From Gautieria morchelliformis (Eukaryota > Basidiomycota > Agaricomycetes > Gomphales > Gomphaceae), in the NCBI GenBank assembly GCA_015179125.1, contig WHVA01000017.1, positions 124,001-188,000 of the forward strand: a stretch of DNA of 64,000 nt. Reading direction: 5' to 3'. Below the pieces are notes generated by a model. The model did not search any database and was not told the DNA's origin. It saw only the letters and a program-made list of their open reading frames with translations. Each line of letters opens with the position of its first letter. Position 1 is the first letter of the stretch. Shown here piece by piece: positions 54,226 to 64,000 of the stretch. A program made the translations under genes and the position numbers.

Positions 54226-57200
54226 GATGTGTGCCCCTGCTGCCTGTACATAACCGGTTTGCCTGTCTTGAAGTAGAGAATGAAAAGCCCCGACTCCCCT
54301 CACTTCATACAGACCCACCGGATAAAGTCACACAAAAGCCAAATCCGACACCCCGTCTATCCCGCATCCGCCCTTGGGAGAGACGCCTTCCGAAGCGCTA
54401 TGTCGTTGCTGCCACCCCTGGCCCCAAGTCACTAGTCATTAAGGTAGAGATCCAGACGACCGATACGGCGGAAGTCAAATCCGGACCCGCCCTTGTTGAT
54501 TGTGGGGCCACTGGTCAGTTTATGGACCGGGACTATGTGGAACGGAACCGACTGACCACGCGGAAGTTGCAACGTGCAATCCCGGTGTTCAATGTGGATG
54601 GAAGCCACAATGAGGCAGGGTCCATCACGGAGATAGTGGACACAATTCTCCGCTACGATGGACACTCGGAACGCACTTCCTTCGCTGTCACCAGCCTGGG
54701 GAAGCAAGACATCATCCTTGGGTTTACCTGGCTTCAAGAGCACAACCCGGAGATCAATTGGCAGACTCGGAAGGTACTGATGAGTCGATGTCCAGCCAAG
54801 TGTCACATGTGCCGGTCGGAAGCGCGGAAGGAGCACCAGGAGCAGCGGAAGACCGAACGGCTCATACAGACATGTCGTTCCGGCCCCCATCCACTGCTTG
54901 CAGAAGAAGACTCGGAAGCGGAATTTGACCCGGATCCCCCTTCCAAGTCCGATTCCGACGTCATCCGACTCGGCCTGGAAGACGCTCTGACGGAAGGGGA
55001 GCGCTTGCTGTACGTAAACCTTCCGCCGGAGGCGGAACACATCCGCGCCACCGGAAATATTTCGCAACGCCTTGCTGAAGCCTCTAAGAGGTATGATAGA
55101 GTGGAGGCGGAAATTCCGGAGTACCTGCGGGAGTTTGAGGACGTCTTCTCCAAGGAGTCGTTTGATGCCCTGCCTCCGCGGAAACTGTGGGACCATGCCA
55201 TCGAGTTGGAGCCTGGGTCGAAGCCCACCAACTGCAAGGTCTACCCGCTGTCACCCAAGGAGCAGGTAGAGCTCGATGCATTCCTTGCGGAAAATCTCCG
55301 TACAGGGAGGATCCGCCCCTCCAAGTCACCCATGGCATCTCCGGTGTTCTTCATCAAGAAGAAGGACGGCTCGCTCAGACTTGTGCAGGATTACCGGGCC
55401 TTGAATGCGATCACGATCAAGAACCGGTACCCCATTCCGCTCATTTCCGAATTGATCACACAACTCCGTGGGGCGAAGTACTTCACCAAGCTGGATGTCC
55501 GCTGGGGCTTCAATAATGTCCGGATCCGGGAGGGAGATGAGTGGAAGGCCGCATTCCGCACCAACCGAGGACTCTTTGAGCCACAGGTCATGTTCTTTGG
55601 CCTCACCAACAGTCCTGCCACGTTCCAGACAATGATGAATGACATTTTCCGTGACATGATAGCAGAAGGGGTTGTCTGCGTCTACCTCGATGACATCCTC
55701 ATCTTCACAAAAACAATGTCCGAACATCGGGAAGTCGTGCGGAGAGTGCTGGAACGACTCCGGGAGTACAACCTGTGTCTCAAGCCGGAAAAGTGCGAAT
55801 TTGAGCGGACGCGGATAGAGTATCTTGGGGTGATCGTGTCGGAAGGAAAGGTGGAAATGGACCCCGTCAAGGTTTCCGGTGTGTCGGATTGGCCGGTGCC
55901 GCGGAACAAGAAGGAAGTCCAGTCCTTCATTGGGTTTGTCAATTTCTACCGGCGGTTCATCAAGGACTTCTCCTGCCACGCCCGTGCCCGTTTCGACCTC
56001 ACCAAGAAGGAGGTTGGATGGCGGTGGGGAGAGCCGGAACGGGCCTCCTTTGACAAACTCAAAGAGCTGATCACTTCCGCCCCGGTCCTGATCTTTCCCG
56101 ACGACTCTCGCCCTTACCGAGTGGAGGCGGATTCTTCCGACGCAGCTACCGGAGCGGTCTTGTCGCAACAGTCATCGGAAGAAGGTGGGGGGTGGCATCC
56201 GATTGCCTTCTTCTCTAAGAGTCTCAGTCCGGTCGAGCGGAACTACGAGATCCATGACAAGGAGATGCTGGCAATCATCCGAGCGCTGGAGGAGTGGCGA
56301 CACTTCCTTGAGGGTGCTCTATGCCCATTTGAGATCTGGACAGACCACAAGAACCTTGAGTATTTCCGCACGTCTAAGAAGTTGAACCGACGACAAGCAC
56401 GGTGGTCCCTACACCTGTCCCGGTTTGACTTCATGCTCCACCACCGCCCCGGCCGCACCATGGGCAAGCCCGATGCCCTATCCCGCCGTGCGGATCATGG
56501 AAGCGGAAGCGGAGACAATGCGGATATGACACTGCTCCGCCCAAGTCTCTTTGCAATCCGCGCCCTAGAAGGAGTGACTGCAGTTGGAGCGGAAGCGGAA
56601 ATGCTCCGGGACATCCGGAGACAGTATCGGAATGGAGAGAAGGAGGAGTCGGTGGTGAAGGCAGTGGAGGAACTTCGGAAAGGGCACTCACGGTCTGTAC
56701 GGGCAGCGGAATGGTCGGAACGGGATGGGCTGCTCCACTTCAGAGGCAAGGTCTACGTTCCAGATGGGGCGGACCTCCGCCGCCGCATCGTGTCCCAGCA
56801 CCATGACACACGGGTCGCTGGGCATGCTGGCAGGTGGAAGACGCTGGAGTTAGTGGCTCGGAATTACTGGTGGCCTCAGATGTCCCGCTACATCGGACAG
56901 TACGTGAAGACGTGTGACCTTTGTCTCCGAACCAAAGCGCAACGACATCCGCCCGTCGGAGAACTTGTTCCGCTCCCGATTCCCGAATCCCGCTGGGACA
57001 CCATCAGTGTCGACTTCATCGTTGAACTCCCAGAGTCTCATGGCTACGACGCGATCATGAACGTCGTGGATTCGGTGAGCAAGGTGTCCCACTTCATTCC
57101 GACGCACACGACGATCACAGCCCTCGGAGCGGCCCGCCTGTTCCTTGCACATGTCTGGAAGTTGCATGGGCTCCCGAAGCAAGTCGTTTCCGACCGAGGT

Positions 57201-57758
57201 CCGCAGTTTGTCGCGGAACTGACTCGGGAGCTCTACCGCCTGCTCGGCATAAAGCTGGCTACCACCACAGCGTACCATCCGCAGGGTGACGGACAGACGG
57301 AACGGGTCAATCAGGAGTTGGAGCAATATCTCCGCCTCTTTGTCAACGAGAGGCAGGATGACTGGGATGAGTTACTTCCGCTGGCGGAATTCCAATACAA
57401 CAACCATGTCCATTCCGCCACGCAACAGACTCCCTTCATGCTTGACTCCGGACGACACCCGCGGATGGGCTTCGAACCACGCCAGGCTAACTCCCAACTC
57501 GAGACGGTCAATGAGTTCCGAGACCGCATGGACTCCACCCTTTTGGAAGCCAAGTCGGCCCTTGCGAAGGCCAAGGATGACATGGCAAGGTACTACAACC
57601 GACGCCGGGTTCCTGCCCCAGAGTACCAAGTTGGAGACAAGGTGTACCTAGATGCAAGTGACATCCGCACCACACGCCCTTCGCAGAAGCTTGCCCACCG
57701 CTACCTTGGGCCCTTCACAGTGACGCGGAGGGTTGGACGGAATGCATACCGCCTCTGA
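54222..57758 (+). CDS. pol: pol of element B: protease, reverse transcriptase, RNase H, integrase
   Basis: 1178 codons in the -1 frame relative to gag; no ATG at the frame start, so it is probably made as a Gag-Pol fusion. Aspartic protease has Asp93 in LVDCGATGQF. RT carries VYLDDILIF with YLDD at residues 488-491. RNase H includes EADSSDAATGAVL and DHKNLEYF. The integrase zinc finger is HHDTRVAGHAG...CDLC, followed by catalytic Asp931, Asp991 and Glu1027 (35 residues between the last two) in SVDFIVEL, SDRGPQF and DGQTERVNQ. The GPY/F module YLGPFTVTRRVGRNAYRL ends at TGA 57756-57758. All catalytic residues are present, so the enzyme could be active. Confidence 0.95.
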   Translation: MRCVPLLPVHNRFACLEVENEKPRLPSLHTDPPDKVTQKPNPTPRLSRIRPWERRLPKRYVVAATPGPKSLVIKVEIQTTDTAEVKSGPALVDCGATGQFMDRDYVERNRLTTRKLQRAIPVFNVDGSHNEAGSITEIVDTILRYDGHSERTSFAVTSLGKQDIILGFTWLQEHNPEINWQTRKVLMSRCPAKCHMCRSEARKEHQEQRKTERLIQTCRSGPHPLLAEEDSEAEFDPDPPSKSDSDVIRLGLEDALTEGERLLYVNLPPEAEHIRATGNISQRLAEASKRYDRVEAEIPEYLREFEDVFSKESFDALPPRKLWDHAIELEPGSKPTNCKVYPLSPKEQVELDAFLAENLRTGRIRPSKSPMASPVFFIKKKDGSLRLVQDYRALNAITIKNRYPIPLISELITQLRGAKYFTKLDVRWGFNNVRIREGDEWKAAFRTNRGLFEPQVMFFGLTNSPATFQTMMNDIFRDMIAEGVVCVYLDDILIFTKTMSEHREVVRRVLERLREYNLCLKPEKCEFERTRIEYLGVIVSEGKVEMDPVKVSGVSDWPVPRNKKEVQSFIGFVNFYRRFIKDFSCHARARFDLTKKEVGWRWGEPERASFDKLKELITSAPVLIFPDDSRPYRVEADSSDAATGAVLSQQSSEEGGGWHPIAFFSKSLSPVERNYEIHDKEMLAIIRALEEWRHFLEGALCPFEIWTDHKNLEYFRTSKKLNRRQARWSLHLSRFDFMLHHRPGRTMGKPDALSRRADHGSGSGDNADMTLLRPSLFAIRALEGVTAVGAEAEMLRDIRRQYRNGEKEESVVKAVEELRKGHSRSVRAAEWSERDGLLHFRGKVYVPDGADLRRRIVSQHHDTRVAGHAGRWKTLELVARNYWWPQMSRYIGQYVKTCDLCLRTKAQRHPPVGELVPLPIPESRWDTISVDFIVELPESHGYDAIMNVVDSVSKVSHFIPTHTTITALGAARLFLAHVWKLHGLPKQVVSDRGPQFVAELTRELYRLLGIKLATTTAYHPQGDGQTERVNQELEQYLRLFVNERQDDWDELLPLAEFQYNNHVHSATQQTPFMLDSGRHPRMGFEPRQANSQLETVNEFRDRMDSTLLEAKSALAKAKDDMARYYNRRRVPAPEYQVGDKVYLDASDIRTTRPSQKLAHRYLGPFTVTRRVGRNAYRL

Positions 57759-57764
57759 CTTCCG

Positions 57765-58334
57765 ATGTCCATGTCCCGCCTCCACCCCGTCTTCAACGTG
57801 GTGAAGTTACTCCCTATGCTTGAGGACCCAATTCCAGGTCGGAAGGCTCATCCGCCACCTCCGCCAGAAATTGTAGATGGGGAAGAGCACTACGTGGTGG
57901 AACGGATCCTGGACAGCCGGTTTGTGCGAGGACGACTCCAATTCCTCGTGAAATGGGAAGGGTATGGGTACGAGGAGAATTCGTGGGTCCCGGAGCAAGA
58001 TGTTTCCGCTCCTGACAAACTCCGGGAGTTTTATAGGACACATCCAGGTGCCCCTCGCCGAATCCGCTCGCTGGCATTTCAATCCCTTGTGTCCCGTGCT
58101 TCGAGGACGCAGCACGCTAGAGGGGGGGTGATGTCAGGGGACACCCTGTTTTCCATTTCCAATTCCGACTCCATTTCCGACTCCGCTTCCGGTTCCGATT
58201 CCATCTCCGCATCCGCTTTCGGGAACGATTCCGCTTCTGGGAGAACTTCCACCAGTTCCGTTCGCCTTGCCAGTTCCACTCCAATTTCCGACTTCCGCCC
58301 CGGAACAGTGTCGGAAATCAAGCGACTCGCATAA
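57765..58334 (+). CDS. chromodomain extension of element B pol, behind an in-frame TGA
   Basis: In the same frame as pol, after CTC TGA CTT CCG: SMSRLHPVFNVVKLLPMLED, then the chromodomain YVVERILDSRFVRGRLQFLV KWEGYGYEENSW split by me for length, with the aromatic cage positions Tyr, Trp and Tyr. In chromoviruses this module directs integrase to methylated-histone chromatin (family knowledge). The frame then crosses the purine tract into the 3' LTR and ends at 58334 with a Ser/Asp-rich tail. It could be translated by UGA readthrough or by re-initiation at the ATG codons at 57765/57771. Confidence 0.8.
   Translation: MSMSRLHPVFNVVKLLPMLEDPIPGRKAHPPPPPEIVDGEEHYVVERILDSRFVRGRLQFLVKWEGYGYEENSWVPEQDVSAPDKLREFYRTHPGAPRRIRSLAFQSLVSRASRTQHARGGVMSGDTLFSISNSDSISDSASGSDSISASAFGNDSASGRTSTSSVRLASSTPISDFRPGTVSEIKRLA
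58119..58128 (+). other. polypurine tract of element B
   Basis: AGAGGGGGGG, 3 nt upstream of the 3' LTR; identical in element A. Confidence 0.7.
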
Positions 58335-58593
58335 TAGGTGGCATCAAGGGTCGATCAAGGGTCAGGGGGATGCAGGGTTGATGGCGGGTGCCAAGTGTTG
58401 TCCCTGGCTGCGCAGCGTAGTATAATACGGACTCGCTGACATTGGGGGTCCTTAGACTTTTCTCTTTGGATTTCCCCTTGTCAGGTGAGAACCCCCTCTC
58501 TTGTATGCTCTGTTCATTTATACATACTTTGGATTTCCCCTTGTCAGTTGTGTGGTAGTGTGATCTCCACAACTAGCCAGGGTTGCCCTTACA
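58132..58593 (+). repeat. 3' LTR of element B
   Basis: 462 bp, identical by eye to the 5' LTR. Confidence 0.96.
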
Positions 58594-58598
58594 TACTC

Positions 58599-58675
58599 GG
58601 GCACGAATATCACAAGGCTCGGGCTTGGAAGAAAGTTTTACCGGTAAGTAACCGGCCAAAGGCCGGGTCCTTACA
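58599..58675 (-). repeat. 3' LTR of element D, proximal part
   Basis: 77 bp that continue 52400 after element B and the second TACTC; ends GGGTCCTTACA, followed by a pyrimidine run (CCCCCCCTT), the complement of a polypurine tract. Confidence 0.78.
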
Positions 58676-58847
58676 GTATCCCCCCCTTATGGCCGAGACC
58701 CTCGAGGCTGTAATGTGAACAAGGTTCGCCTATCCTCGAATCTAGATCCTGGCCCGATGTTAAGTAGCCGGAAAGGCGAAGCTTAAATTGTAGCCGAGGT
58801 TGGATAAAAGGGTGGGTAGGAGGCAGCGAACCCCATTGCCAACTAAT

Positions 58848-59973
58848 ATGGTGCGCCCTCAAGCCCTCTTCAGCTCAGCCGTCGACGAGAACAGCGCGAA
58901 CAACGCGTTCGACCAGACACTACTGTCTGAGGAGAACGGAGCCTCGGGCGAGGTTATTCCCGAGGATCGACCCGAAGTTGGCGCATTGCCAATCGATGAG
59001 ACGGGGGCCATCGACATGCGGCAGCCGTGGCAGGAAGGGCCGAATGGCAAAAAGGTGAGTACCGTAGTTGTCTAGTCATGGGCGTTGCTGATTTGTCTAG
59101 TACAAATGCATGTTGTTCTCCTATCACCCGACCGACTTGTCCCTATACAGGTACAAGCTCGCCGACGGGGGGCCTCGCAAGTGGCAGCTCGAGACCAAGG
59201 CTGAGGTGAGGTGCGCGCGCTGCGAAGAGCGCGACTATACGTGCCTTCAGGCCGTTAGTCTCGACTTCGGCCTCGCCGACCAGGGTGCCTGCGTGTGGTG
59301 CAGGACCCGTTCCTTTGGCTGTAGCATCGCCCAAGGTCGCCGCAGCAATGCGACCTCAGGGAAAGGTCAGGCGGGTGCAGCGAGTAAGAAGCGAGCGAGG
59401 AGCGGGGAGGCCGAGGGTGAACCGAGGCCGAGGAAAGGGGCCAAGGTTCGAGCCGAGGTGGATGACGATGACAACGACTCGAGCGATTGGGTCGAGCGTA
59501 ACCTCGAGACGAGGGTGGAGAGGATGGAAGCGAGGCTGAGCCAAGGGAAGGAAAAGGGAACAGAAGGGGTGAGGCAGAGTGAGGGGAAGGAAACCGAGGT
59601 GGAGGAAACCGAGGTGGAAGGTCGGAGGGAGAAGAAGAACAAGAAGACGAAAAGGTCGGAGCGGAGTGCGGAGATGAGGGAGTTGATAGCGGCGGTGAGG
59701 GATGTGGGACAGAAGGTTGGCGAGGTTGGAGAAAGGGTGTGCGAGTTGTTGGGGGAGTTTAGGGCGGCAAATGATAGGATGAACCGGGCGGATCAGGAGT
59801 TCATGAGGATAAGGAGGAGGCGGAACTACTTGAAGTGGATGCAGGGGGCAAAGGACTTGGCAAATTATGGGGGACATGGGGGTCTAGTGGAGCGAAGTAG
59901 TAGTAGTAATGAGGAGGAGTCAGGTGAGGGTAGCGAGGAGAGTGAGGGAGAGGATATGAGGATGGTGGAGTAA
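58848..59973 (+). CDS. element D accessory gene: coiled-coil / Zn2Cys6-like protein, antisense to gag-pol
   Basis: Two exons (58848-59054, 59101-59973; intron 46 bp, AAG|GTGAGT...GTCTAG|TAC) give 359 aa with no internal stop, the best preserved of the three copies. The head is acidic. The cysteine cluster at 59212-59322 reads C-X2-C-X6-C-X15-C-X2-C-X6-C (CARCEERDYTC, then CVWCRTRSFGC). A basic stretch (KKRARSGEAEG, PRPRKGAKVR) follows. A long heptad-type region (MRELIAAVRDVGQKVGEVGE) precedes an RIRRRRNYLKWMQ motif and an acidic tail. The order is cluster then coiled coil, as in C and E. The Cys spacing matches fungal Zn2Cys6 DNA-binding domains apart from a longer loop. Intactness inside an element whose pol is dead suggests recent or continuing constraint. 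The role is unknown. Confidence 0.78.
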
Positions 59974-60090
59974 ACTAGGAAATGGCATAATAGACTTTTC
60001 TTGGATTTTATCGATTTTTGTTTTTGTGCGATTGCGAGGGGTTTTTGTCATCTAACTACTGGGGTCATGGGGATTAACAAAGGAGAACGA

Positions 60091-63000
60091 TCATAGAGCA
60101 GTCAAGGGGCCCGGCTTGACCGGGTAAGAATTGTGGAAGTCAGTGACCAGTTCCGAGGCATGATCAAACTCGGAAGCGAGGATCCACGAGGTTTCTTCGT
60201 CAGTACCTTCGTATCCAGTCCACCTAACAAGATAGAGTAGCTTGCAGCTCTTGCGTCTATTATCGATCTTCGAGTCGAGGATTTCGGAAACCTCGAACTC
60301 GGGTTCGCCGTCGATAACGACTGGGGGCGGAGGCGGCTGAACTCGGTTTGGAATGGTGTTGGGCGAAGCTGGTTCGAGCATAGATACGTGGAATACTGGA
60401 TGGACTGAATGCATGTGTTCTGGAAGTCGAAGGGTGAAGGAGTGAGTACCTGCTCGGGAAATGATCTCAAAAGGACCCAAGAACTTCTCAGCGAGCTTCT
60501 TGGTAGGCCGAGTTGTTCGGAAGTACTGTGCCTTCACAAAGGCGAGGGATCCTATCTGGAAATCAGGAGCGGGCTTGCGGCGCACATCGGCCGAGGCTTG
60601 ATAGGTTTTCTGAGCCTCGAGGATGGCGCAGCGAAGTTCTTGGTGAAGCTCGTCCAGGTCAACCACGAAGTCTCGGGCTCATGCCGAGGCAAGGTCGCGC
60701 TCGGGGTGAACTGCGAGGTTCGGATGGTAACCTTTATTAGCAAAGAATGGGGAGATGCCGGTGGTTGCGCTAGGCGCGTTGTTGTAGGCGAACTCGGCTA
60801 GGGGAAGGAGCGAAGCCCAATTGGACTGCTGATAGTTGCAATATATCCTGAGGTACTGTTCCAAGGTTTGGTTAGCATGCTCGGTTTGACCGTCACCCTC
60901 GGGATGGTATCCCGAAGTGAAATGCAACTGCATGTCCAAGGCTTTTCCTAGGGAACACCAGAAATGTGAGACGAACTTGGAGCCCCTGTCCGAGGTGACG
61001 TGCGAGGGGACTCCATGCTTGGAAAAGACATGAAGGACGAAGAGATGAGCGAGCTCTTGCGAGGTTATCTTGTCTGTGGTTGGAATGAAGATAACCTGCT
61101 TAGTGAAGCGGTCAACAATCACTAGGATGGAGGTGAACTCGGATGAAGGGGGAAGTTGCTCAATGAAATCCATAGAGATGGAATTCCAAGGCTTCTCGGG
61201 AACGGGAAGTTGTTTGAGGAAACCATAGGGTTTGTGACGTTGCGGCTTGCTTCGCATACAAGTGGTACACGTTTTGCAATACTCCTTGACAAAGGATCTA
61301 ATCCCTGGCCAAGTATAGTCGCGTCGGATCAGCTCCAAGGTCTTGTTGACCCCGAAGTGTCCCGAGAGAATGTGATCGTGCTTGTATTGCAGGATGTGAA
61401 GTCGAAGGTCTTGGGCCGCTGGAACATAGGTTCAGTTGTCAAGCTTGAGAAAGCCCTCGGGGTCTGTGGTCCACCTCGGGTCATTAACCAAGCCGAGGTG
61501 TGACTTGGCTATGGGGTCCGAGGGGAGGTTTGCTAGTATGTCAGCTCGGATCTGCTCGGTATCAAGCAGTGAAGCGGCTCGGAGAACGATGGGAGCGAGG
61601 TTAGTAGCTCTAAGGGACGATGCCAGCTGGTGTTGGGTAAACACTGGCCTTAGGTTCTGTGGGTTTATGGTGGCATAGTCGCTATTCCCCTCTTTAAGGT
61701 AGACGTCCCAACGTCTAGTGAGAGAGTCGGGCTTCGTTCCGAGGTGACCAGGTCGGAAGCGTATGGCAAGGTTGAACTGGGAAAGGTATTCTGACCATCG
61801 AGCTTGTCGACGGGTCAAGAGCTTCGTTGTTGCAAAGTATTCGAGGTTCTTGTGATCGGTGATAACGTCGACAGGGTCGCCAGAGCCCTCTAGGTAGTGT
61901 TGCCAGCGTTGAAAGGCTTCAAAAATGGCGAGGAGCTCCTTGTCGTGAACATCGTAGTTGAGCTCGGTAGAATACAGGTGTATACCTGGAAATATCTCGT
62001 ATGGATAGGCATCGCTTGCAGACAAATTGCCATCGGGAGTGGAAAGCGACGGGATGAAGTTCGCCTTCCGAGGTTCGCAGTGATAAGATTGCCGCTAAGG
62101 CATAATCTGAAGCATCAGTTTCTACGATTAACGGAAGGTCAGGAATCCAGTGGGTAAGGATAGGGGCGGTAGTGAACGCCTTTTTCAACAGGTGGAAGGC
62201 CTGTCGACAATCCTCGGAAAAGTTCCAAGGGGTACCCTTGCAGGTGAGTCGGGTGAGGGGGATGGTGATGTCGGAGTAGTTGTGAATGAAACGTCGGTAG
62301 AAGTTGGCGAAGCCAAGGAAGGATTGGATGTCGCGAACTTTGCGAGGTTCAGGCCAGTCTTGAATGACCTTTACCTTGTCATCCGCCATAGTGAGGCCCT
62401 CGGGAGAGAGTATGTAGCCGAGGAATTCGACCGAGTCGCGATGAAACTCGCATTTGTCTTCTTTGGCGAAGAGGTTGTTGAGTCGCAGTCGTCGCAAGAC
62501 TTCCTTGACATGTTCAACATGTTTGGAGGGGTCACTGGAGTAGATTAGAATGTCATCCAAGTATACCACCACACAAACGTCCAAAAGGTCGGCGAAAATC
62601 TCGTTCATGAATCTCTGGAAAGCAGCAGGGCCGTTAGTGAGACCAAATGGCATAACCAACCATTCAAAAGACCCATAGCGAGTCCTGAAGGCGGTTTTCC
62701 ATTCGTCACCCTCGGCCACCCGTACGAGGTGGTAAGCGTGACAAAGGTCAATCTTCGTATAGATGCGAGCATTCTTTGGAGCATCAAGTAAGTCAGCAAT
62801 CAATGGCAATGGATACCGATCTTTTTTCGAGATCTTGTTCATACCTCGGAAGTCGACACACAACCGAAGTGAGCCATCTTTTTTGCGAACAAACAATACC
62901 GGTGCACCATGAGGCGAGCGTGAAGGTCGGATGAAACCGATGTTCAAGTGCTCGTCGATGAACTCGCGAAGTGCTTTGAGTTCGGAAGCTGAGAGAGAGT

Positions 63001-63831
63001 AGATGGGACCGATAGGCGGCGAGGTCCCTTCTTCGAGGTTGATTTTGATATCGTGCGGTCGATGGGGAGCTAGAGTGTCAGCGCGTGCTTTGCTGAACAC
63101 ATCTGCAAATTCGTGATATACTTCGGGAACATGTTTCTTGATGTTCTCAGAAAGCTCGGAAGAGCTTCCTCCCGATGTTACCCCTCTGGCGAGGAGCTCA
63201 GGCGAAGCCAGATTGAGATGAAACACTTCGGACCCTTCCAATCTAGATGCGCGCATGAAAGCGGGTGCATTGATTAGGGAAACGAGGGGTGCTTGCAACT
63301 TCGGAGGTGGGTTCTGAGGCGAGGTCGAAGTCGTAGCCGAAGCTGAGCGGGCTGACGTCACCGTGGTCGCTGGAGTTGTAGTTAGGTCGATGGTCTTGAA
63401 AGTAATACTGCCCAATACCCAGTCAATCGACGGATTGTAGCGGGTGAGCCAGTTGTGGCCAAGTACCACCGAGCAACTCGAGTCGAGCGAGGTTACATAG
63501 AAGGTAACCCATTGTTGTTCGCCGGTCGGAAAGCAAATGCAGAGGTCTAGAGCTTGGGTAATGGTAGTGTTAGTACTACCGTCAAATAGTTTCAAGGGTA
63601 TAGGAGAGACAGGATAAGCAGGCATAGAGTACTTCTGGACAAATCTGGATTCAATAAAACAATCTCAGGACCCACAGTCAACTAATGCAACAAAAGCGAC
63701 GTTGGGAAGCGAAGGCGAGGTTAGATCTACATTAAGGGAATCTTTGGACAATGAATGAGAAGCGGCACTGATTCTGAGCACACGGGTGAGGTTACCGCAA
63801 TCCTCGGATCGTGTGGTTCCGAGGTTGCTAC
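60091..63831 (-). pseudogene. pol: pol of element D, stopped by TGA codons
   Basis: Following the -1 frame from the gag end: protease LVDCGS, then TGA (63668-63666) in the active-site loop. RT carries VYLDDILIYSS (about 62560). RNase H is disturbed by roughly 60 extra bases at 61980-62050, then [19 protein letters not shown] and [12 protein letters not shown] at 61434-61432 precedes the integrase zinc finger (TCTTCMRSKPQ), and the core reads SMDFIEQL, SDRGSKF, DGQTEHANQTLE. After the TGA at 60681-60679 come the GPY/F segment (KFLGPFEII) and the chromodomain FEVSEILDSKID...YLVRWTGYEGTDEETSW, ending 60091. Confidence 0.92.
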
Positions 63832-63843
63832 CTATTTTTTCAC
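63832..63843 (-). promoter_or_regulatory. -1 frameshift site, gag-pol of element D
   Basis: Minus strand GTG AAA AAA TAG: six A directly before the gag stop. The -1 frame is open into protease. It corresponds to the seven-A site of C and E. Confidence 0.6.
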
Positions 63844-64000
63844 CTCCATAATGGAGGCCGAAATCCCCTCGTTAGGGGTCTTCGCTGCCCGACCTTTAGA
63901 ACCGCTACCGCTGGTAGACTTGTTCTTGGGCATTCCTTGACGATGTGGCCTTTGGTGCCGCAAAGCAGACAAAGGCCTTGGTCGACCCGACGTTGGCGCT
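63832..64000 (-). pseudogene. gag: gag of element D, C-terminal end (partial)
   Basis: The zinc knuckle CLLCGTKGHIVKEC is read in one frame. The tail KGRAAKTPNEG, similar to KGRAAKTEEKS in C gag, lies in another, so a one-base frameshift separates them near 63935. The rest of gag is outside the window. Confidence 0.8.

Larger units (their letters stand above)
52401..58593 (+). mobile_element. Ty3/Gypsy chromovirus element B (6193 bp, young, nearly intact)
   Basis: Duplication TACTC (52396-52400, 58594-58598). The two 462-bp LTRs look identical base for base, so the insertion is recent. gag and a 1178-codon pol frame are open; the only interruption is the TGA before the chromodomain, shared with element A. 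Confidence 0.95.
51919..64000 (-). mobile_element. Ty3/Gypsy chromovirus element D (runs off the window end)
   Basis: Minus-strand order seen from the right: end of gag, pol, plus-strand accessory gene, 3' LTR. The LTR (51919-52400 plus 58599-58675, 559 bp, TGTTATGATACG...GGTCCTTACA) is split by element B. pol is stopped by TGA codons at 63668-63666, 61434-61432 and 60681-60679 and by an indel at about 61980-62050. It prefers the word CTCGG/CCGAG where C has CGGAA. The 5' LTR lies beyond the window. Confidence 0.9.

Noticed and set aside
54432..55196. Long antisense frames within pol of B (254 and 280 codons)
   Set aside because: Shadow frames of a conserved coding sequence; no motif and no independent start context.
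1..64000. tRNA, rRNA or other structured RNA genes
   Set aside because: No cloverleaf with A/B boxes or rRNA-like stretch was recognised on reading; a covariance-model scan would be needed to exclude small ones.

Overview
The window looks like a basidiomycete, most likely an Agaricomycete. Host genes are broken by many 46-60 bp introns and are of fungal type (CaMK-like kinase, arrestin-like protein, SH3/TBC RabGAP, F-box protein). The repeats are chromodomain Ty3/Gypsy, Ty1/Copia and tyrosine-recombinase (Ngaro-like) retroelements of the kind that fill Ceratobasidiaceae/Rhizoctonia genomes. The genus is an inference from overall appearance.

Layout. 1-14.7 kb is a gene island: 3' part of a calmodulin-dependent-type kinase (+), an 88-residue membrane protein (+), an arrestin-domain gene (+), an SH3 + TBC RabGAP of about 1798 aa (+) and a frameshifted F-box gene (-). 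From 15.7 kb to the end almost everything is transposon. An old Copia element on the minus strand (called G here) is the host for later insertions, and its fragments at 16.1-16.4, 31.1-31.6, 38.36 and 50.7-51.8 kb still line up. Inserted in G are: Gypsy element C (16371-31072, -), which carries a complete Gypsy element A (16919-23204, +) in one LTR and a solo LTR in pol; a solo Copia LTR (31608-38350) split by an Ngaro-like element with split direct repeats; a small solo LTR (38378-38623); Gypsy element E (38627-50673, +), which carries three further LTR insertions and a MITE; and a solo LTR (51226-51670). Beyond G lies Gypsy element D (51919 to the window end, -), whose 3' LTR is split by young Gypsy element B (52401-58593, +). 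Most of these insertions were closed by matching 5-bp target duplications (CTCGG, AGAGT, GGTTG, ACATA, CAGGT, GACCC, ACAAC, CCTGG, TGGAC, TACTC).

How the elements work. A and B encode gag, then protease-RT-RNaseH-integrase, then a chromodomain behind a conserved UGA. C, D and E use a -1 slippery A-run directly before the gag stop. A, B, C and E all show a Tf1-like self-priming signature: the predicted first 10-11 nt of the RNA are the exact complement of a site 2 nt inside the 5' LTR.

The most unusual system: C, D and E each carry, between pol and the 3' LTR and on the opposite strand, an extra gene for a coiled-coil protein with a Cys pattern C-X2-C-X6-C-X10/15-C-X2-C-X6-C, the spacing of (or just outside) the fungal Zn2Cys6 cluster. 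The element bodies are saturated with a family-specific CGG-containing word (CGGAA in A, B, C, E; CTCGG in D). A trans-acting, element-encoded DNA-binding factor, perhaps an anti-silencing or regulatory protein, is a testable explanation.
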